Shown: piece by piece, positions 60,154-64,000 of the stretch
How positions within the stretch are numbered: the first letter of the stretch is position 1
Layout of the letters: the number at the start of each line of letters is the position of its first letter
Assembly: GCF_019468465.1 (NCBI RefSeq)
Contig: NZ_CP080519.1
Location: 3,177,001 to 3,241,000 of the forward strand
Length of the DNA: 64,000 nucleotides
Direction of reading: 5' to 3'
DNA from: Amycolatopsis sp. DSM 110486
Lineage (GTDB): Bacteria; Actinomycetota; Actinomycetes; Mycobacteriales; Pseudonocardiaceae
Position numbers and translations under genes: made by a program
Notes under the pieces: generated by a model
Seen by the model: the letters and a program-made list of their open reading frames with translations, nothing else
Databases searched by the model: none
Told to the model about the DNA's origin: nothing

Positions 60154-60734
60154 CAGGCGACCCGCGCCGCGGCGACGAGACCCGCGAACCGCACCACCTC
60201 GTCGGCCACCAGTTGCAGCTGCTGCACCACACGCGGCTGGTCACAGGCGCCGTCGGCGAACTGCGTCTCCAGCGAGTTCACCACCGCGCCGTACGGCGTG
60301 ACCCAGCCGCGCAACGCGTGCACCACCGAGCGCAACGCGCCCAGCGTCGTCACCCCCGCCTGCCACCCGTGCGCCGCCACGACCAGCCCGACCGCCCGGT
60401 CGGCGAGGTACGACAACGGGTCCTCACGCATGTCCTCCACGTAGTCCAGAGCGTTCTTGACCAGCCCCGACATCGACCCGTGGTAGCCGGGCGAGGCGAT
60501 GATCACCCCGTCGGCCCGGCGCAGGTGGTCGACGAGCTCGCGCGCCACCGCACCGCCGTCGCCGCCCGGCGCGTACATCGGCAGCTGGGCCAACGAAGCC
60601 CCGGCGAACGCGTGCGTGGTCGCGCCCAGCTCTTGCGCGTGCCGCAACGCGATCCGCAGCGACTGCTCACTCGACGATCCGGGACGCACGGTGCCCCCGA
60701 GGCCCACGACGTGCAGCTGTCCAGCTCGTTCCAC
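60153..60734 (-). CDS. NADPH-dependent FMN reductase
   Basis: The 193-residue flavodoxin-fold protein has VVGLGGTVRPGSSSEQSLRI (phosphate loop), ADGVIIASPGYHGSMSGLVKNALDYVED and GLVVAAHGWQAG. This is the NADPH:FMN reductase pattern, supplying reduced FMN to a two-component flavin monooxygenase. The LLM-type oxygenase gene at 63281 is an obvious client. The start is GTG at 60734. Confidence 0.92.
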   Translation of the reverse strand: MERAGQLHVVGLGGTVRPGSSSEQSLRIALRHAQELGATTHAFAGASLAQLPMYAPGGDGGAVARELVDHLRRADGVIIASPGYHGSMSGLVKNALDYVEDMREDPLSYLADRAVGLVVAAHGWQAGVTTLGALRSVVHALRGWVTPYGAVVNSLETQFADGACDQPRVVQQLQLVADEVVRFAGLVAAARVA

Positions 60735-60885
60735 GATCCACCACCCGTCACTCGCGCTGACTCGGCCACCTCATCGTCAGCGGGAGCCCGGCGCCGCGGC
60801 AATGGGAATCCGCACATGCCGCGGGCCGGCAGCGCGCACGAACTTCCGTTGTCGCACCCGCGTGCCACAGGTCACAGTCGAGCGC

Positions 60886-61683
60886 ATGGTCATGGCACTG
60901 GAGAACAAGATCGCCGTCGTCACGGGCGGCGCGAGCGGCATCGGCCGGGCCACCGCGGTGCGCTTCGCGCGCGAGGGCGCACACGTGGTGATCGGCGACG
61001 TGCAAGATGCGAGCGAAACCTTACGGCTGGTGGAAGAAATTGGCCAAAAGGCTGTGTACAAACGAACAGACACCACCAGCGAAGCCGACTGCGACGCCCT
61101 CGTCGCCGCGGCGGTGGCCGAGTTCGGCCGGGTCGACGTCGGCGTGGCGGCCGCGGGCATCGCGACCGCGGCGGGGATGAGCAACGTCGAGACCCGCGCG
61201 CAGAACGGCGACGCGACGCACGTGGTGAACCTGGCGACGGAGGCGTTCCGGCGGGTCCTGGACGTCAACGTGCTGGGCGTGATGATGACCGACCGCGCGC
61301 TCGCCCGGCAGATGCTCGAGCAGGGTGACGGGGGTTCGATCATCAACATCGCCTCGAGCGCGGCGAAGATCCCGCTCGCCGGCGCGGCGCCCTACTGCAC
61401 GTCGAAAGCCGGCGTCTGGATGCTCACCAAGGTCCTCGGCCTCGAGCTCGCCACCACCGGCGTCCGCGTGAACGCCGTGGGACCCGGCTACACGGCCACG
61501 CCGATGATCGCCGGCATCGAGGACAACGAGGCGGCCTACTCCTCGGCGATGAGCATCACGCCGATGAACCGCCTCGGCACCGCCGACGAGCAGGCGAACG
61601 CGGTGCTGTGGCTCGCGTCCGCCGAATCGTCGTTCGTCACCGGCCAGATGCTGCACCCGGCGGGCGGCCAGTTCACCGACTGA
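60886..61683 (+). CDS. Short-chain dehydrogenase/reductase
   Basis: The product is about 265 residues with the NAD(P) motif TGGASGIGR, NVLG region, catalytic Ser in NIASSAAK and Tyr-x-x-x-Lys in YCTSK. GPGYTATPM is the usual C-terminal loop. Asp after the beta2 strand (IGDVQDA) favours NAD+. The ATG at 60892 is an equally good start. It heads the 60886-64000 plus-strand gene set. Confidence 0.92.
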   Translation: MVMALENKIAVVTGGASGIGRATAVRFAREGAHVVIGDVQDASETLRLVEEIGQKAVYKRTDTTSEADCDALVAAAVAEFGRVDVGVAAAGIATAAGMSNVETRAQNGDATHVVNLATEAFRRVLDVNVLGVMMTDRALARQMLEQGDGGSIINIASSAAKIPLAGAAPYCTSKAGVWMLTKVLGLELATTGVRVNAVGPGYTATPMIAGIEDNEAAYSSAMSITPMNRLGTADEQANAVLWLASAESSFVTGQMLHPAGGQFTD

Positions 61684-61700
61684 GGAATGGAGGTTCCCGC

Positions 61701-62474
61701 ATGACAACTCTGGACATCGCAGGCATCGGGCGGTTCGAGGTCGACCTCTGGGAGGACGGCAGCGGGTCGCCCCTGCTGTACCTGCACGGGTACGAGCGCC
61801 ACCCCGGCGGCGCCGGGTTCCTGAAGCGGCTCGCCGAGTCCCGGCGGGTGCTCGCGCCCGAGCTGCCGGGCTACGGCAAGTCGACCGGGTTCGAGCACTT
61901 CACCGACGTGCTCGACGTCGCCCTGTTCCACCGCGAACTGGTCCGTTCCTGGGGACTGGAGCAGGTGGATGTCGTCGGGCACTCGCTCGGCGGAATGTTC
62001 GCAGCCGAACTCGCCGTGATCGCTCCCCAACTCGTACGGCGGCTCGTGCTGGTGGATCCGTTCGGAATCTGGCTTGACGACCAGCCTTCGCTCGACCCGT
62101 TCGGCGCGGCCGCCGGCGTGAAGGCCGCCAAGTGGCACGCCGGTCCGCCCGAGCAGGAGCCGACGAACTTCGTGCCCGACCCCGAAGACCCCCACGCGGG
62201 GATCCTGTTCTCCGCCCGCAACCTCGGCTCGGCCACGAAGTTCATGTGGCCCATCGCCGACCGAGGCCTGCGGCGCCGGCTCCCGCTGATCTCCGCGCCG
62301 ACGCTCGTGGTCAACGGCGCGTCCGACGGCCTCGTCACCACCGCGTACGCCGAGGAGTTCGCGCGGCTCGTGCCCGACGCCAAGGTCACCGTGATCGACG
62401 AGGCCGGGCACTACCCGATGGTCGAGCAGGAAGACGAGTTCGTGTCCGTGGTCACCGCTTTCCTGGATTCCTGA
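61701..62474 (+). CDS. Alpha/beta hydrolase (C-C or ester hydrolase type)
   Basis: ATG at 61701 follows GGAGGT. The 257-residue protein has LLYLHGYERHPGG, LPGYGKSTGF, nucleophile GHSLGGM, the acid in VVNGASDGLV and His in EAGHYPMVEQ. It resembles meta-cleavage-product hydrolases and lactone hydrolases. Between two SDR genes it is a good candidate for opening a ring or ester in the pathway. Confidence 0.9.
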   Translation: MTTLDIAGIGRFEVDLWEDGSGSPLLYLHGYERHPGGAGFLKRLAESRRVLAPELPGYGKSTGFEHFTDVLDVALFHRELVRSWGLEQVDVVGHSLGGMFAAELAVIAPQLVRRLVLVDPFGIWLDDQPSLDPFGAAAGVKAAKWHAGPPEQEPTNFVPDPEDPHAGILFSARNLGSATKFMWPIADRGLRRRLPLISAPTLVVNGASDGLVTTAYAEEFARLVPDAKVTVIDEAGHYPMVEQEDEFVSVVTAFLDS

Positions 62475-62486
62475 GAGGACGTCGAA

Positions 62487-63248
62487 ATGGGCAGGGTAGA
62501 CGGCAAGGTCGCACTGGTCACCGGGGGCGCGGCGGGCATCGGCCGCGAGACCGCGTACACGCTCGCGCGTGAAGGCGCGACCGTGGTGGTCGCGGACATC
62601 AACGAGGACGGCGCCAAGCTCGTGGCCGAGAAGATCGGCGACGCGGCGAGCGCCGTGCGATTCGACGCCACAGATCAGCAGTCCGTTGAGGACATGGTCG
62701 CCGCGGTGATCGAACGCCATGGCCGCGTGGACGTGATCCACAACAACGCCGCGCTCGTGGGTCCCGACGCGTGGTTCGGCGACACCACGGTGATCGACAC
62801 GGACATCGCGCTGTGGGACCGGGCGTTCGCCACAAACGTACGGAGCATCTTCCTGGTGTGCAAATTCGCACTTCCGCACATGGTCGAGGCCGGCCGGGGC
62901 GGTTCGATTGTGAACATGGCATCGATCGGCGGGTTGCGCGGGAGCGCCGGGCTCACTGCGTACGGCACCACCAAGGCCGCCGTTGTCGGGCTGACGCGGT
63001 ACATCGCGGCGCAGCACGGACGTCAGGGCATCCGCTGCAACGCGATCGCCCCGGGCGTGATCCAGACCCAGCAGCTGCTCGACGCTGTGCCCGATCTCCC
63101 GGAGAAGTCGCTGGCCGGCACCGCGTCGCCGCGCGCCGGGCTGCCGTCGGACATCGCGAACATGGTGCTGTACCTGGCTTCCGACGAGTCGGCGTTCGTC
63201 AACGGCGAGACCTACCGCGTCGACGGCGGCTCCATGGCAGCGGGCTGA
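62487..63248 (+). CDS. Short-chain dehydrogenase/reductase
   Basis: The 253-residue protein has TGGAAGIGR, ADINEDGA, NNAALVGPD, Ser in NMASIGG, YGTTK with catalytic Tyr and Lys, and APGVIQTQ. NAD+ preference is suggested by the Asp at the end of beta2. It lies 12 bp after the hydrolase gene and shares its operon. Confidence 0.93.
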   Translation: MGRVDGKVALVTGGAAGIGRETAYTLAREGATVVVADINEDGAKLVAEKIGDAASAVRFDATDQQSVEDMVAAVIERHGRVDVIHNNAALVGPDAWFGDTTVIDTDIALWDRAFATNVRSIFLVCKFALPHMVEAGRGGSIVNMASIGGLRGSAGLTAYGTTKAAVVGLTRYIAAQHGRQGIRCNAIAPGVIQTQQLLDAVPDLPEKSLAGTASPRAGLPSDIANMVLYLASDESAFVNGETYRVDGGSMAAG

Positions 63249-63280
63249 ACCCCCTACTCCTTCGAAAGGCAGGTACGCAC

Positions 63281-64000
63281 GTGAAGTTCCACTGGTTCGC
63301 GCAGCAGTACTACACCAAGCTCCCCGACGACTACGGCAGCACCGTACACAGCTCGTGGGTCACGCCTCCGGCGTCGGTGGCCGACCCGTCGCAGGTGCAC
63401 GAGGATTACCACACCTACCTGCGCCTGATGCAGCAGGCCGACGGCCTCGGCTGGGACTCCCTGTTGTTGAACGAACACCATCAAACATCACTCGCGATGA
63501 CGCCGTCGCCCAACCTGATCGCCGCCGTCCTCGCCGGAACCACGCAGAACTCCGCGATCGCGCTGTGCGGCAACTCGCTGGCGCTGTACAACCCGCCGGT
63601 GCGCGTGGCCGAGGAGATCGCGATGCTCGACTGCCTCTCCGGCGGCCGCATCATCGCCGGCATGGTGTTCGGCACTCCCATGGACACGGGCTTCTCGTAC
63701 GGCGTCCCGCCGATCGAGCTCCGCGACCGCTTCCACGAAGCCCGCGACCTCATCACCCGCGCGTGGAAGGCCGAGGAACCGTTCCCCTTCAACGGGAAGT
63801 ACACCAAACTGCGCTACGTCAACACGTGGCCGCGGCCGGTGCAGGACGAGATTCCTGTGTGGATTCCGGGCAGCGGCAGCGTGGAGACGTGGGACGTGGT
63901 CAACGCCTTCAACTACTGCTACGGCTACCTCTCGTTCAGCGGCAAGCAGAGCGCCGAGCCGATCGTGAAGGGCTTCTGGGACTACACCGAGCAGCAGGGC
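63281..64000 (+). CDS. LLM-class flavin-dependent monooxygenase (3' end outside window)
   Basis: GTG at 63281 begins a frame open to the edge (240 codons). It shows KFHWFAQQYYTKLPDDYGST, DGLGWDSLLLNEHHQT, LCGNSLALYNPPVRVAEEIA, DCLSGGRIIAGMVFGTPMDT and PVWIPGSGS, the bacterial luciferase-like TIM-barrel pattern. Such oxygenases use reduced FMN and O2. With the FMN reductase at 60153-60734 it would form a two-component system. Confidence 0.9.
   Translation, partial: MKFHWFAQQYYTKLPDDYGSTVHSSWVTPPASVADPSQVHEDYHTYLRLMQQADGLGWDSLLLNEHHQTSLAMTPSPNLIAAVLAGTTQNSAIALCGNSLALYNPPVRVAEEIAMLDCLSGGRIIAGMVFGTPMDTGFSYGVPPIELRDRFHEARDLITRAWKAEEPFPFNGKYTKLRYVNTWPRPVQDEIPVWIPGSGSVETWDVVNAFNYCYGYLSFSGKQSAEPIVKGFWDYTEQQG

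Overview
The window is high-GC actinomycete chromosome. GTG and TTG starts, ATGA/GTGA overlaps, twin-arginine and lipoprotein signals, PPOX and LLM flavin enzymes, WXG-type proteins and a pSAM2-like integrated element all point to the Pseudonocardiaceae. Amycolatopsis is the best guess, from gene content and style only; no search was run.

Layout. 1-5.2 kb: secreted and envelope proteins (PQQ-type sugar dehydrogenase, secreted hydrolase, L,D-transpeptidase lipoprotein, small membrane protein). 5.2-8.7 kb: a Ser/Thr kinase and a DNA methyltransferase in one orientation, with a PP2C phosphatase diverging from them. 8.7 kb: tRNA-Ser(GGA). 9.4-13.0 kb: an operon of two small helical proteins, a soluble FtsK/SpoIIIE-type ATPase and a helical partner. 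13.0-21.5 kb: secreted protease, membrane-anchored protein, secreted lamin-tail nuclease, CapA-like phosphatase, epoxide-hydrolase-like protein, TauD-type dioxygenase and a WXG-like pair.

21.73-31.13 kb: a 9.3-kb integrated element bounded by a 59-bp direct repeat of the 3' part of tRNA-Ser(CGA). It carries a Nudix protein, XRE and GntR regulators, two excisionase-like HTH proteins, a RecA-fold replication ATPase, small accessory proteins and a tyrosine integrase. This resembles the pSAM2 family (Pif, Kor, Rep, Xis, Int), but I see no TraB-type transfer ATPase. Its intergenic regions, and the 3' ends of three of its genes, are built from a family of structured repeat modules. Each module has its own short repeat unit arranged as inverted sets around a shared core close to GACCAGCRCRAAC. 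I consider this the most unusual feature of the window.

31-46.3 kb: tadA (its reading frame runs into the tRNA) and its associated gene, an M20 amidohydrolase, a 14-copy palindromic repeat array, a Tat-exported phospholipase C, a UPF0303 protein, two RibD/DHFR-like proteins, a DapA-superfamily lyase, a fatty-acid desaturase with a tiny Cys-rich partner, an ECF sigma factor with SnoaL tail, a PLP decarboxylase, the thyA-folA operon, and an amino-acid permease divergent from an Lrp regulator. 46.3-54.3 kb: mixed single genes (DUF6328, Cu/Zn-SOD-like, PPOX, DUF2339, oxidoreductase, isochorismatase, RibB-like, hydrolase). 54.4-64.0 kb: two tandem GAF/PucR regulators beside a probable catabolic gene set (acyl-CoA synthetase, FMN reductase, two SDRs, alpha/beta hydrolase, LLM monooxygenase), cut by the right edge.
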